From NCBI RefSeq assembly GCF_001186365.1, contig NZ_LDTZ01000014.1, forward strand, positions 124,001 to 188,000: a DNA stretch of 64,000 nt. The letters are read 5' to 3'. The position numbers and the translations under genes are program-made. Source of the stretch: Gordonia jacobaea (GTDB lineage Bacteria > Actinomycetota > Actinomycetes > Mycobacteriales > Mycobacteriaceae). Shown piece by piece: positions 52,400 through 62,351 of the stretch; position 1 is the first letter of the stretch, and each line of letters starts with the position of its first letter. The notes under the pieces were generated by a model. That model was not told where the DNA came from and did no database searches. It was given only the letters and a program-made list of their open reading frames with translations.

Positions 52400-52473
52400 G
52401 GCCAACAGTCAATCACGGACGCGTTCTGCGCCGAGCGGCCGACCGGCCCCGCGTGAGGTCACGCTCTCCCGAG

Positions 52474-53343
52474 TCAGGCGCCGGTCGCAGAAAGCGCGCC
52501 GCTGATCACGTCGGCGAGCGGCGTCGAGGGATGGCCTGCAAGGGTCTCGAGGTCGGTGGAATCGGAGTCGAGTTCACCGCGCGCGATGCCCGCATCCGAG
52601 TCGGCCAGGACCTTCGCGAAAGCCTCGGGGACGCCATTGCTGGTCAGCGCCGCTGCAAAGTCTGCTTCGGGGAGATCCTGGTAGTGCACGTGACGGCCGC
52701 TCACCTTCGCGAGCGTGGCAGCGATGTCGCTGAGCGTCAGATGCTCCGAACCCGCGAGCTCGTAGATCTCGCCGCCCTTGGCGTTGATCAGGGCCGACGC
52801 CGCTGCGTCTGCATAGTCCGAACGCGACGCGCCCGCCACCTTGCCGTCGCCAGCGCTGCCGTAGAGGTTTCCCGAGTCGATCGCGGCCGACGCGCCCGCC
52901 AGATAGTTCTCCCAGTACCAACCGTTGCGAAGGAGCACGGTGGGGATTCCGCTCTCGGTGAGCAGTTGCTCGGTGGCCTGATGCTCCTCCGCGAGCGCCA
53001 AGGTGCTGGTGTCGGCGCGCAGGATGGAGGTGTAGGCGATCAGCGTGATCCCGGCTTCCTTGGCTGCGTCGATCACGTTGCGGTGCTGCGGGATTCGACG
53101 GCCCACCTCGCTGCCGGACACCAGCAGCAGGCGGTCGACGCCCGCCAGTGCCGCGCGAAGTGTCTCGGGCGATTCATAGTCGGCGACGCGGACGTTCACT
53201 CCCACGTTCGACAGCGTGCTCGCCTTCTTCTCGTCGCGCACGATCGCCACGATGTCGGCGACGTCGACGCCTGCGGCGCGCAGGCTGCCGGCGGCGAGTC
53301 CGCCGAGCTGCCCCGTTGCTCCGGTGATTGCATAGGTGGTCAT
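52474..53343 (-). CDS. NmrA-like NAD(P)-binding protein (QorB-like quinone oxidoreductase)
   Basis: A 289-residue atypical SDR of the NmrA/QOR2 type: TYAITGATGQLGGLAAGSLRAAG, IVRDEKKASTL, ADYESPETL, LLLVSGSEVGRRIPQHRNVIDAA and the typical LRNGWYWENY. Members such as QorB reduce quinones with NADPH. The divergent gene is an HxlR-type regulator with a conserved cysteine, the same arrangement as qor2-qorR in Corynebacterium, so a redox-controlled quinone reductase is a fair inference. Confidence 0.85.
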   Translation of the reverse strand: MTTYAITGATGQLGGLAAGSLRAAGVDVADIVAIVRDEKKASTLSNVGVNVRVADYESPETLRAALAGVDRLLLVSGSEVGRRIPQHRNVIDAAKEAGITLIAYTSILRADTSTLALAEEHQATEQLLTESGIPTVLLRNGWYWENYLAGASAAIDSGNLYGSAGDGKVAGASRSDYADAAASALINAKGGEIYELAGSEHLTLSDIAATLAKVSGRHVHYQDLPEADFAAALTSNGVPEAFAKVLADSDAGIARGELDSDSTDLETLAGHPSTPLADVISGALSATGA

Positions 53344-53387
53344 GTGATCTCCTGGTGTTCTGGTGGATCAAGCTGTCCATCTCATCG

Positions 53388-53411
53388 TGCACTTACTTTT
53401 CGTATAGTGCA
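53388..53411. promoter_or_regulatory. TGCACT...AGTGCA inverted repeat in the NmrA/HxlR gap
   Basis: TGCACT (53388-53393) and AGTGCA (53406-53411) face each other over 12 bp, between the divergent genes. They may be the HxlR operator. TACACT (53445-53450) is a probable -10 for the regulator. Confidence 0.45.
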
Positions 53412-53456
53412 ACAGTTTCTGGAAGCGCTGGCTGTAATGTGCAGTACACTGAGGCC

Positions 53457-53876
53457 ATGACCAGGGCAGAAGACCGCTCGGCGCGTGACTCCGACATCGA
53501 TCCGGCACTAGAAGATCCGGCGCTCGAAGCCGACGTGTTCGCGCGGGATTGCGGATCGCGCGAAGTGCTGCAGGATGTGACGAGTCGCTGGGGCCTGCTC
53601 GCGCTCGGAGCTCTGTACGACGGTGACCTGCGGTTCAGTGCCCTGCGGCGTCGGGTACAGGGTGTCAGCGAGCGAATGCTGTCGGTGACGCTGCAGACGC
53701 TGGAGCGCGACGGATTCGTCAACCGCACTGTGCTGCAATCGATTCCCCCAAAGGTGGAGTACTCCCTGACCGATCTGGGTCGCGAGGTGGCTCAGCGCCT
53801 GATGGCTGTCATCGAACTGGTCGAGGGGCACCTACCGGACGTCGAGCAGGCGCGCGAGCGCTACGACAGCCGCTGA
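53457..53876 (+). CDS. HxlR-family (DUF24) regulator
   Basis: A 139-residue winged-helix regulator: REVLQDVTSRWGLLALGALYDGDLRFSALRRRVQGVSERMLSVTLQTLERDGFVNRTV. Cys32 stands where HxlR-type redox sensors carry their reactive cysteine, just before the first helix. ATG 53457 lies 6 nt after TACACT, so it may be leaderless. It probably represses the divergent NmrA-like gene and itself in a thiol-dependent way, as QorR does. Confidence 0.87.
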   Translation: MTRAEDRSARDSDIDPALEDPALEADVFARDCGSREVLQDVTSRWGLLALGALYDGDLRFSALRRRVQGVSERMLSVTLQTLERDGFVNRTVLQSIPPKVEYSLTDLGREVAQRLMAVIELVEGHLPDVEQARERYDSR

Positions 53877-53882
53877 CGGCAA

Positions 53883-53935
53883 AGTTGCGTGGGACATACG
53901 GAGGCATTTTTGTACCCGCACGTCCCACACAACTT
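53883..53935. repeat. 53-bp element with terminal inverted repeats, copy A
   Basis: Starts AGTTGCGTGGGA and ends TCCCACACAACTT, with GGCATTTTTGTACCC in the middle. Copy B lies at 56620-56672. This copy is in a convergent gap. Confidence 0.85.
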
Positions 53936-53949
53936 TTCGGTTCGTCGCC

Positions 53950-55278
53950 TCAGAACAGCTGCCCGAGGTAGAACTGCGCTCCCTGGTCGTCGGCGCACAG
54001 TGCCACGATCCCGTACGCCGCGCGCTCGGGTTCGGAGATCACCGAGCCTCCCGCTGCGCGGACCCGCTCGACGGCGGCGTCGACGTCGACGACGTTCCAC
54101 ATGGGCACCGCAACGTCGGAATCCGCTCCGCCCGCGATGCCGATCTGCGGGTGTGCGTCGTCGACCTCCCAGCCGTCGGCGATGCGTCCGGGCGTGAACG
54201 TCCAGCCGAGCGTGGTCCCGTAGAACTCGCGCAACCGTGCGCTGTCGCGGGTGTGCACCGTCAGATACGACAGCTCTCCGACGCCGCGCGGATGCTGAGC
54301 CGCGCGCGGTTCGTCGGGAGCTGCGACGTACACCGCGAATTCGACGCCCTGATCGTCGACGCAGTCGAGGCCGTGCCGGTCGTCGCGTGTCGTCCCGCCG
54401 GCCGCTTCGATTCGACGCCGCGCGGCGTCGAGGTCGTCGACCGCGTAGGCGCAGAAGATCGTCTGCGGCCCAGACGTTTCCACCACGGCGGTGGGGTGAC
54501 TCGCGGTGGTCACCATGCGCAGCTCGTCGTCGAACTTCCAACCGAGGACCGCGCCGTAGAAGGCGCGGGCGCGGGCGGCGTCGTGGGTGTTGACCGAGAT
54601 GAAACCGATGTCGCCCTGAAGGATTCGCGCGGCGGGCGGCTCGCTCATCGACGCCCGCGCCGCGAGCGTCGGACCGGTCAGCATCCATCGGTGCCCGTAG
54701 GGGTCGATGATGGTCGCGGTGCGAGAACCATACGCCTCGTAGGGTTCTCGGGTCACCGCGGCTCCGCCTGCCGTGGCGCGACGCAGAGCCTCGTCGGTGT
54801 CGTCGACGGCGAGCATGAGGCTGACCGATACCGCTCCGGGCTGCGGTGCCCGCAACCCCATGTCGGGGAACTCTTCGGCCAGGTAGATCGCCCCGCCCCC
54901 GACCTCGAGCTCGGCATGTCCGATCGTGTTGTCGTCCATGAGGATCGGCTCACCACGAACGGTGGCGCCGAGCCGATCGACGTACCAGTCGAGCGCCGAG
55001 CGTGCGTCGTGCACGGTGAGATAGGGCAGCGCGCCCGGACGTTCGACGAGCTCCTGCGGTGCGCTCGTGTCGATGTCGGTTGCGGTCAATTCGTGTTCGA
55101 GTTGGACGGTGTTCATGTCGACTCCTTCGGGAAGTGACACTCCACGCTCGAGTCGCCTGCGTAGTGCTTCGGCGAAATCGTGTGCGGGAGCGAGGGGTTC
55201 GTTCCAGCCCGGCGTCGTGGCGGAGCTCAGAACGCTGAGCGGGTCGTGCGATGTCGGCGTCGCGTCGTCGGCGTTCAT
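53950..55278 (-). CDS. Three-domain VOC protein in an ECF sigma operon
   Basis: A 442-residue protein with an N-terminal helical piece of about 55 residues (HDFAEALRRRLERGVSLPEGVDM) followed by three VOC domains, starting near residues 80, 225 and 335: YLTVHDARSALDWYVDRLGA, FISVNTHDAARARAFYGAVLGW and YLTVHTRDSARLREFYGTTLGW. VOC tandem proteins bind metals or small ligands, or bring antibiotic tolerance. It begins 4 bp after the ECF sigma gene, so it may be the sigma's target or a modulator. The N-terminal helix is of unclear use. Confidence 0.82.
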   Translation of the reverse strand: MNADDATPTSHDPLSVLSSATTPGWNEPLAPAHDFAEALRRRLERGVSLPEGVDMNTVQLEHELTATDIDTSAPQELVERPGALPYLTVHDARSALDWYVDRLGATVRGEPILMDDNTIGHAELEVGGGAIYLAEEFPDMGLRAPQPGAVSVSLMLAVDDTDEALRRATAGGAAVTREPYEAYGSRTATIIDPYGHRWMLTGPTLAARASMSEPPAARILQGDIGFISVNTHDAARARAFYGAVLGWKFDDELRMVTTASHPTAVVETSGPQTIFCAYAVDDLDAARRRIEAAGGTTRDDRHGLDCVDDQGVEFAVYVAAPDEPRAAQHPRGVGELSYLTVHTRDSARLREFYGTTLGWTFTPGRIADGWEVDDAHPQIGIAGGADSDVAVPMWNVVDVDAAVERVRAAGGSVISEPERAAYGIVALCADDQGAQFYLGQLF

Positions 55279-55282
55279 GCGA

Positions 55283-55849
55283 TCACCCCTTCGCGGACTG
55301 GTTGAGCGGATAGGCCTCGCGGAATGCTCGCTTGGCCCTGGTGAGCAGTGCCTCGGTGGCGCCGACCGTACGGCCGAGGATGTGCGCGCAGTCGGCGACC
55401 GGCAGGTCGTCGACGTAGCGCAACGTCAACACGGCGCGGTTGATCGGTGAGAGTTGCGCCAGTGTCGCGTGCGCGACCATGCGGTCGAGGTGGGCATCCC
55501 ACCCGTCGTCGGGGTGTTCGGGTAGTTCGTCGACGGGTTCGGGTGTGCGCTGCGCCCGCCGCCAGTGGTCGGCGAGCTTGTGCCGGGCGACGCCGATCAA
55601 CCAGCCGACATTCGGCGAGGCGGTCCGGTCGCGGCGCATCGTGTCCATCGCGGCCAGGAATGTCTCGGAGGTCACGTCCTCGGCGATCCGCCGATCCGAG
55701 CAGCGTCGAAAAACGTACCCGTAGACAGCGGGTAGCGCCTCGTCGTAGACCTCGAGAATGGCCTCGGGGCCGGTGTGTTCGCCGCTCACACCACCATCAT
55801 CGTTTGCCGCCACCGAAACCCGACGGCCGTTGGGAGAACTTTTTGCCAC
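55283..55849 (-). CDS. ECF-type RNA polymerase sigma factor
   Basis: A 188-residue two-domain sigma-70 factor: region 2 (YDEALPAVYGYVFRRCSDRRIAEDVTSETFLAAM, then NVGWLIGVARHKLADHWRR) and region 4 (LAQLSPINRAVLTLRYVDDLPVADCAHILGRTVGATEALLTRAKRAFREAY). GTG 55849 is the longest start; a later GTG (GTGAGCGGCGAACAC) would trim about 20 residues. No classical anti-sigma follows; instead a VOC protein is coupled. The signal it answers to is unknown. Confidence 0.85.
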   Translation of the reverse strand: MAKSSPNGRRVSVAANDDGGVSGEHTGPEAILEVYDEALPAVYGYVFRRCSDRRIAEDVTSETFLAAMDTMRRDRTASPNVGWLIGVARHKLADHWRRAQRTPEPVDELPEHPDDGWDAHLDRMVAHATLAQLSPINRAVLTLRYVDDLPVADCAHILGRTVGATEALLTRAKRAFREAYPLNQSAKG

Positions 55850-55853
55850 AGCA

Positions 55854-55887
55854 CACCGCCCCGCAGCGTCAACGTAGCGGGGCGGTG
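55854..55887 (-). terminator. Hairpin downstream of the LppP/LprE-like gene
   Basis: CACCGCCCCGC (55854-55864) pairs with GCGGGGCGGTG (55877-55887), an 11-bp stem with a 12-nt loop. It follows the LppP/LprE-like gene and precedes the sigma gene on the same strand. Confidence 0.75.
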
Positions 55888-55903
55888 GTCGGGCCAGGTG
55901 GGA

Positions 55904-56464
55904 TCAGGGGCGCGGTGGGAAGTGTCCGACGCGGATGATGTGGGTGCCGACGGTGTACGCCGTGACGAACGTCGGTCCGCCGCTGGCGCAGCACAACGGG
56001 TCCGACGGCTTGAGCCAGCGGTACCGGACCGTCACCGAGTTCTTGGTGTACTTCGCTACCCAGGTGTAGCCGTACGGCCTCGGATCGACGGTTCCGATGA
56101 ATCGACCGTGCTTGAACAACAGGACGCGTGACTGATATGTCGCATCGCCGATTCCGTTGCCGTTGACCAACATCCAGTCGAGGTTGCACCCATTCCTCAA
56201 CGGATTGTTGCTCGCTCGGTACGGCGACCAACCGCCACCGTTGGCGTCACGCCCGATCTTCGAGAGTGACGACTTCGCCAGCGGGGAATTGATGTCGAAA
56301 CAGAGTCCGTGGCCGCTGCCGTACGGCGGTGCGGCCGAGGCGGCGCCCGAGCCGAGCGTGGTTGCCCCCAGCGTTCCCGCGACCAGGCCCGCGAGGGTCA
56401 GTGTGAGGACGATGAGACGTCGCGTTCGGAGGGAGAGCCGGGTTCGAGTGGCGAATGAGTGCAT
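55904..56464 (-). CDS. Secreted LppP/LprE-like protein
   Basis: A 186-residue exported protein with an N-terminal signal (RRLIVLTLTLAGLVAGTLGATTLG, cleavage near ASA). The mature part matches the LppP/LprE family pattern: RVLLFKHGRFIGTVDPRPYG, SVTVRYRWLKPSDPLCCASGGPTFV and a final GHFPPRP. Unlike the mycobacterial lipoproteins it has no lipobox, so it is probably released. Four cysteines can form two disulfides. LprE in M. tuberculosis is linked to host interaction, but the molecular job is unknown. Confidence 0.82.
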   Translation of the reverse strand: MHSFATRTRLSLRTRRLIVLTLTLAGLVAGTLGATTLGSGAASAAPPYGSGHGLCFDINSPLAKSSLSKIGRDANGGGWSPYRASNNPLRNGCNLDWMLVNGNGIGDATYQSRVLLFKHGRFIGTVDPRPYGYTWVAKYTKNSVTVRYRWLKPSDPLCCASGGPTFVTAYTVGTHIIRVGHFPPRP

Positions 56465-56619
56465 GAGGGGTGCCTTCCGCTCGGGGAACCAGTGGACGCT
56501 GGCCGCCGGCCGTGCGATCGGCCCGCTGTTGAGGTGATCGGTCGGCGGGCAGGGCAGTCGTTAGCAGGAGTCATTCATCGATGGGACGCCGTCTCGGCCG
56601 GGTCGCGCCCGGGGATCCG

Positions 56620-56672
56620 AGTTGCGTGGGATCCACGGGGGCATTTTTGTACCCCGCTGTCCCACGCAACTT
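56620..56672. repeat. 53-bp element with terminal inverted repeats, copy B
   Basis: Starts AGTTGCGTGGGA and ends TCCCACGCAACTT; the termini are perfect inverted repeats here. It lies in the divergent gap between the LppP/LprE-like and VOC genes. Confidence 0.85.
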
Positions 56673-56708
56673 CGATGAGTTTTCGGCTGCGGGCCGGTCA
56701 ACACCTGC

Positions 56709-57491
56709 ATGGCAACCGCAACCATTTCCTCCATGCTCCTGTCCACCGACGATCCGCAGCAGCTCGCGCGCTGGTACGCGACCGCATTCGAAGCCGAACC
56801 GATGTCGGCACCGGGCGGTCCTGACGGACCGGGCTACACAATCATCGAGCTCGACGGCTTCTACCTGATGTTCGACAAGCGCGACGACGTCTCGGGGCGC
56901 AACCCGCAGGGAGCGCGCACGCTGCTCAACGTCGAGGTCGACGATGCTGCGGCGACGGCCGCGCGCCTCGACGCCCTCGGGGCCACCTGGATCAGCCCGC
57001 TCGAAGACCGCGACGGCAACCAGTTCGCGACGGTCGAGGACCCCGACGGCAACTGGCTGCAACTCGTCTCATTGTCCGACGAGCACGAGGCGCAAATGAG
57101 TTCCCCGACATCGCCCTACTCCGGCTTCGCGGTTCGCGATACCGCCACGACCGAGCAGTTCTATCGCGACGTACTCGGCATGCGAGTCTTGCGATTCCCC
57201 ATGGGAGACAACGACATTCTGGGTATCCGCATCAACCGCGGTACCACCGTCCTTGCCTACCCGAAGCCCGATCACCAACCCGCGACCTTCACCGTGCTCA
57301 ACATTCCGGTGCCCGACCTCGCCAAGAGCATCGACGACCTGGCCGCGCGCGGCGTCGAATTCCTGCGCTACGACGGCTTCGAGCACGACGAGCGCGGCAT
57401 CGTGCACGGCAACGGTGTCGGACCCGACATCGCCTGGTTCACCGATCCCTCGGGAAACGTGATTGCACTTGCGCAACGAGGTGAGCAATGA
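56709..57491 (+). CDS. Two-domain VOC protein
   Basis: A 260-residue protein of two VOC domains, the first from TISSMLLSTDDPQQLARWYATAFEAEP and the second from FAVRDTATTEQFYRDVLGMRVLRFP; each ends with a DPDGNWLQLV or DPSGNVIALAQ strand. It resembles glyoxalase/dioxygenase-fold ligand-binding proteins; no activity can be assigned. Its stop overlaps the next start (ATGA at 57488), which couples it to a dihydrofolate reductase-like gene, an association often seen in actinobacteria. Confidence 0.85.
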   Translation: MATATISSMLLSTDDPQQLARWYATAFEAEPMSAPGGPDGPGYTIIELDGFYLMFDKRDDVSGRNPQGARTLLNVEVDDAAATAARLDALGATWISPLEDRDGNQFATVEDPDGNWLQLVSLSDEHEAQMSSPTSPYSGFAVRDTATTEQFYRDVLGMRVLRFPMGDNDILGIRINRGTTVLAYPKPDHQPATFTVLNIPVPDLAKSIDDLAARGVEFLRYDGFEHDERGIVHGNGVGPDIAWFTDPSGNVIALAQRGEQ

Positions 57492-58093
57492 GCGCGAGCG
57501 CGGCATCGGCGGATCAGTATCCTTCGCCCATGCGGCCACTGCGATACTCCATCAACATCACGATCGACGGCTGTGTCGACCACACGGCCGTCAACCCGAC
57601 CGAGGCGATGCATCGGCATTCGGCACAGCTACTCGCCGACGCCGACGCGCTGGTCTTCGGTCGGGTGATCTACGAAATGATGGAAGCAGGTTGGCGCGAG
57701 GTCGCCAGGAACGACGAGATCACCGACGGCAGGCCCGAGTGGATGGTGCCCTTCGCCCACGTCATCGACCGTGCGAAGAAGTACGTCGTCTCCGACTCGC
57801 TTACCAGCGTCGACTGGAATGCCGAACTGATCCGTCGCGACGACCTCGAGTCGACGGTCCGCGAACTCAAGGCCCAACCGGGCAACGGGCTGGCCACCGG
57901 GGGCGTCACGCTGCCGCTCGCGCTTGCCGAACTCGACCTCATCGACTCCTACGAGTTCATCGTCCATCCGCGCATCGTCGGCCACGGCCCACGGATCTTC
58001 GAAGGGATCTCGCAGCACGTCGACCTGCGTCTCGTCGAGCGCTCTGAGCTCGACACCGACATCGTCGTGCTCCGTTACGAGCCGGTCCGGTAG
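57488..58093 (+). CDS. Dihydrofolate reductase/RibD C-terminal-like reductase
   Basis: A 201-residue protein of the RibD_C/DHFR-like fold: LRYSINITIDGCVDH, ADALVFGRVIYEMMEAGWREV, YVVSDSLTSVDWNAELI, LATGGVTLPLALAELDLIDSYEFIVHPRIVGHGPRIFE. It probably reduces a pterin- or flavin-like or other small substrate with NADPH. ATG 57488 overlaps the VOC gene; an internal ATG (MRPLRYS) is a shorter choice. Confidence 0.87.
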   Translation: MSASAASADQYPSPMRPLRYSINITIDGCVDHTAVNPTEAMHRHSAQLLADADALVFGRVIYEMMEAGWREVARNDEITDGRPEWMVPFAHVIDRAKKYVVSDSLTSVDWNAELIRRDDLESTVRELKAQPGNGLATGGVTLPLALAELDLIDSYEFIVHPRIVGHGPRIFEGISQHVDLRLVERSELDTDIVVLRYEPVR

Positions 58094-58354
58094 TACACAG
58101 AGCCTCGTTCGCTCTCGGCGTAGCCCACGTCACCATTTGCCGGAACATGCCCGTGTCCTGCGGAGTTGTAGCTGTCAGATCCCCGCCGACACCTGTTTTC
58201 GTTGCGACCTGTGCAGACGTTAAGTGCAGGTGCACTCCAGTTGACCACTACAGTGGAAGCCAGGCTGGTCGTCGTATATCCGACACCACCGCAGTTGTCG
58301 CCAAGAGGCTTGAAGACATCGACGGCCGGGGCGCTAGCAATGTGAGGGAGAACA
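58094..58354 (+). promoter_or_regulatory. Long clpC leader/promoter region
   Basis: 261 bp without a gene. It holds AGTGCA-GG-TGCACT (58223-58236), an inverted repeat, and TTGACC (58241-58246), a possible -35 without a well-spaced -10. The stretch GTTCGCTCTCGGCG near 58108 resembles half a ClgR site but the spacing is wrong. A Shine-Dalgarno GAGGGAG precedes clpC. Confidence 0.4.
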
Positions 58355-60898
<2,544 letters not shown>

Positions 60899-60936
60899 GT
60901 CAGTCGAAAGACCGACAAGTCAATAGATCGACAAGT

Positions 60937-60972
60937 GCAGGGGTGCAACAGTAAAAGCTGTTGCGCCCCTGC
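60937..60972 (+). terminator. clpC terminator hairpin
   Basis: GCAGGGGTGCAACAG (60937-60951) pairs with CTGTTGCGCCCCTGC (60958-60972), 15 bp with one wobble pair, over a 6-nt loop, followed by a pyrimidine-rich stretch. Confidence 0.9.
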
Positions 60973-61059
60973 GCTGTATCTTCTCGGGTAGTTGCCGCAG
61001 CGTCCGCCAGAAGGACAGCGTCTGCCCGAAAGGGCAGTGCGTGCCGAAAGGACATCGGG

Positions 61060-61698
61060 ATGTTTCGACGTGGGCCCAATGCGCCGACCGCGTTGTATGA
61101 GGTCGGCGCGCAACTCGGATGGGCCACGGCCACGTCGGTGGACCTCTCGGCCATCCAGCCGCCGACCTACGCCGGCGTCGATGTCCACGACCTCCGGCGA
61201 CGTGGCGCCCGATGGCAGGCATGGGCGATCGAGGGCCCCGGCGGTGTGCTGGCCTCACACCTCGAGGTGTTCAACGACGAGTACGACCAGCCGGTGTACG
61301 ACGTCGCTGGTCGCGCGGCGCCCGATCACACGCGGGTTGCGTTGCCGCATGTCGAGATCGGATGGCGGTTGGTGCCGTACGGCCATCACCGACTCGCGGG
61401 CCGGTTCGGGTCGCGGGGGTCGCGCAAGGTGTCGTCGAAGGGCACAGGCATGGCGGTGCGAGTGTCACGCGATTGCGACGAGGCCGCCGTCGATTCGTTG
61501 CTCGCCGACCCACGATGGACCGACATCGGCCGTCGCGCACAAGCGATTTCGCGAACCGGACTGGCGGTGGAGATCGTCGGCGGCCGCGCGGTGGTGTTCA
61601 CCACGACGGCCACAGCGCCACGCGGCACCGAGCGATGGCGTGAGCTGATCGCCGCCGAGGAGGTGCTGCACACCATTCTCGACGAGCACCGCAGATGA
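61060..61698 (+). CDS. Conserved-looking protein of unknown function
   Basis: A 212-residue cytoplasmic protein I cannot place in a family. It has no signal, membrane segment or cysteine pair; visible pieces are YEVGAQLGWATATSVDLSAIQPPTYAG, WQAWAIEGPGGVLASHLEVFNDEYDQPVYDVAG and a C-terminal AVVFTTTATAPRGTERWRELIAAEEVLHTI. ATG 61060 follows CGAAAGGACATC. It stands alone between two hairpins. Mycolata genomes often hold such a gene after clpC, but I have no function to offer. Confidence 0.7.
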   Translation: MFRRGPNAPTALYEVGAQLGWATATSVDLSAIQPPTYAGVDVHDLRRRGARWQAWAIEGPGGVLASHLEVFNDEYDQPVYDVAGRAAPDHTRVALPHVEIGWRLVPYGHHRLAGRFGSRGSRKVSSKGTGMAVRVSRDCDEAAVDSLLADPRWTDIGRRAQAISRTGLAVEIVGGRAVVFTTTATAPRGTERWRELIAAEEVLHTILDEHRR

Positions 61699-61757
61699 CC
61701 GATCGGCTGACGAAGGTAGGCGCCGGCCAGCGTCGCGATCCGATAGAAAATTCAGCA

Positions 61758-61797
61758 GCGAAGAGCCTGGTACCGCCCGTGGTGCCGGGCTCTTCGC
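61758..61797 (+). terminator. Hairpin after the unknown gene
   Basis: GCGAAGAGCC (61758-61767) pairs with GGCTCTTCGC (61788-61797), with an inner GGTACC/GGTGCC extension. No T-tract follows. Confidence 0.75.
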
Positions 61798-61931
61798 ATG
61801 TCTAAGGTGAGGCGTCGGAAAAAGATTCCGGCACGGGGGAACATGTCAGTGCTTTGGCCGCATCCAATGTAATGACAACGCAGAAAGCGTTGACGACCAC
61901 CGGAGATCCACTCCTCGAAAGGACCATGATC

Positions 61932-62306
61932 ATGGCGACTGCAAGCTACGACACCAACGGCGACGGCTACGTGGATGTTCAGCTCAAGGACACCAACGGT
62001 GACGGTTACGCCGACGTGAAACTCCAGGACACCAATGGCGACGGCTACGCCGACGTTCGGTACACCGATACCAACGGTGACGGACGAGTCGATGTCCGTG
62101 AGAGCGACACCAATGGCGACGGCTACATCGACACGCAGTACGCCGACACCAACCGCGACGGCTATGTCGATACCGCGAACTACGACACCAACGGTGACGG
62201 CTACGTCGACACCGCGAACTACGACACCAATGGCGACGGCTACGTCGACACCGCGAACTACGACACCAACGGTGACGGCTACGTCGACACCAGCTACGGC
62301 GTCTAG
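61932..62306 (+). CDS. Protein made of nine 13-residue DTNGDG calcium-loop repeats
   Basis: A 124-residue protein: six leading residues, nine 13-residue units beginning DTNGDG (one DTNRDG), and a short tail. The Asp-x-Asn-x-Asp-Gly-x-x-Asp spacing is that of EF-hand, dockerin or thrombospondin type 3 calcium loops, but here the loops follow each other without the flanking helices of an EF-hand. There is no signal peptide and no cysteine. ATG 61932 is 8 nt after AAAGGA; ATG 61926 adds two residues. The last four units are almost identical at DNA level (39-bp period), showing recent duplication. Function unknown; calcium binding is inferred. Confidence 0.85.
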   Translation: MATASYDTNGDGYVDVQLKDTNGDGYADVKLQDTNGDGYADVRYTDTNGDGRVDVRESDTNGDGYIDTQYADTNRDGYVDTANYDTNGDGYVDTANYDTNGDGYVDTANYDTNGDGYVDTSYGV

Positions 62307-62351
62307 CGCGCGTGTGCAGCGGCTGACTCAGTGGCGCCTACCATCGGCGTG

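Noticed and set aside
51051..52412. 453-codon frame overlapping the beta-propeller gene on the same strand
   Set aside because: Arg/His-rich composition with no fold; the other frame has a membrane anchor and blade repeats.
58100..58125. ClgR operator before clpC
   Set aside because: One half-site resembles the consensus but the spacing to the second half is about 2 bp short and the match is weak.
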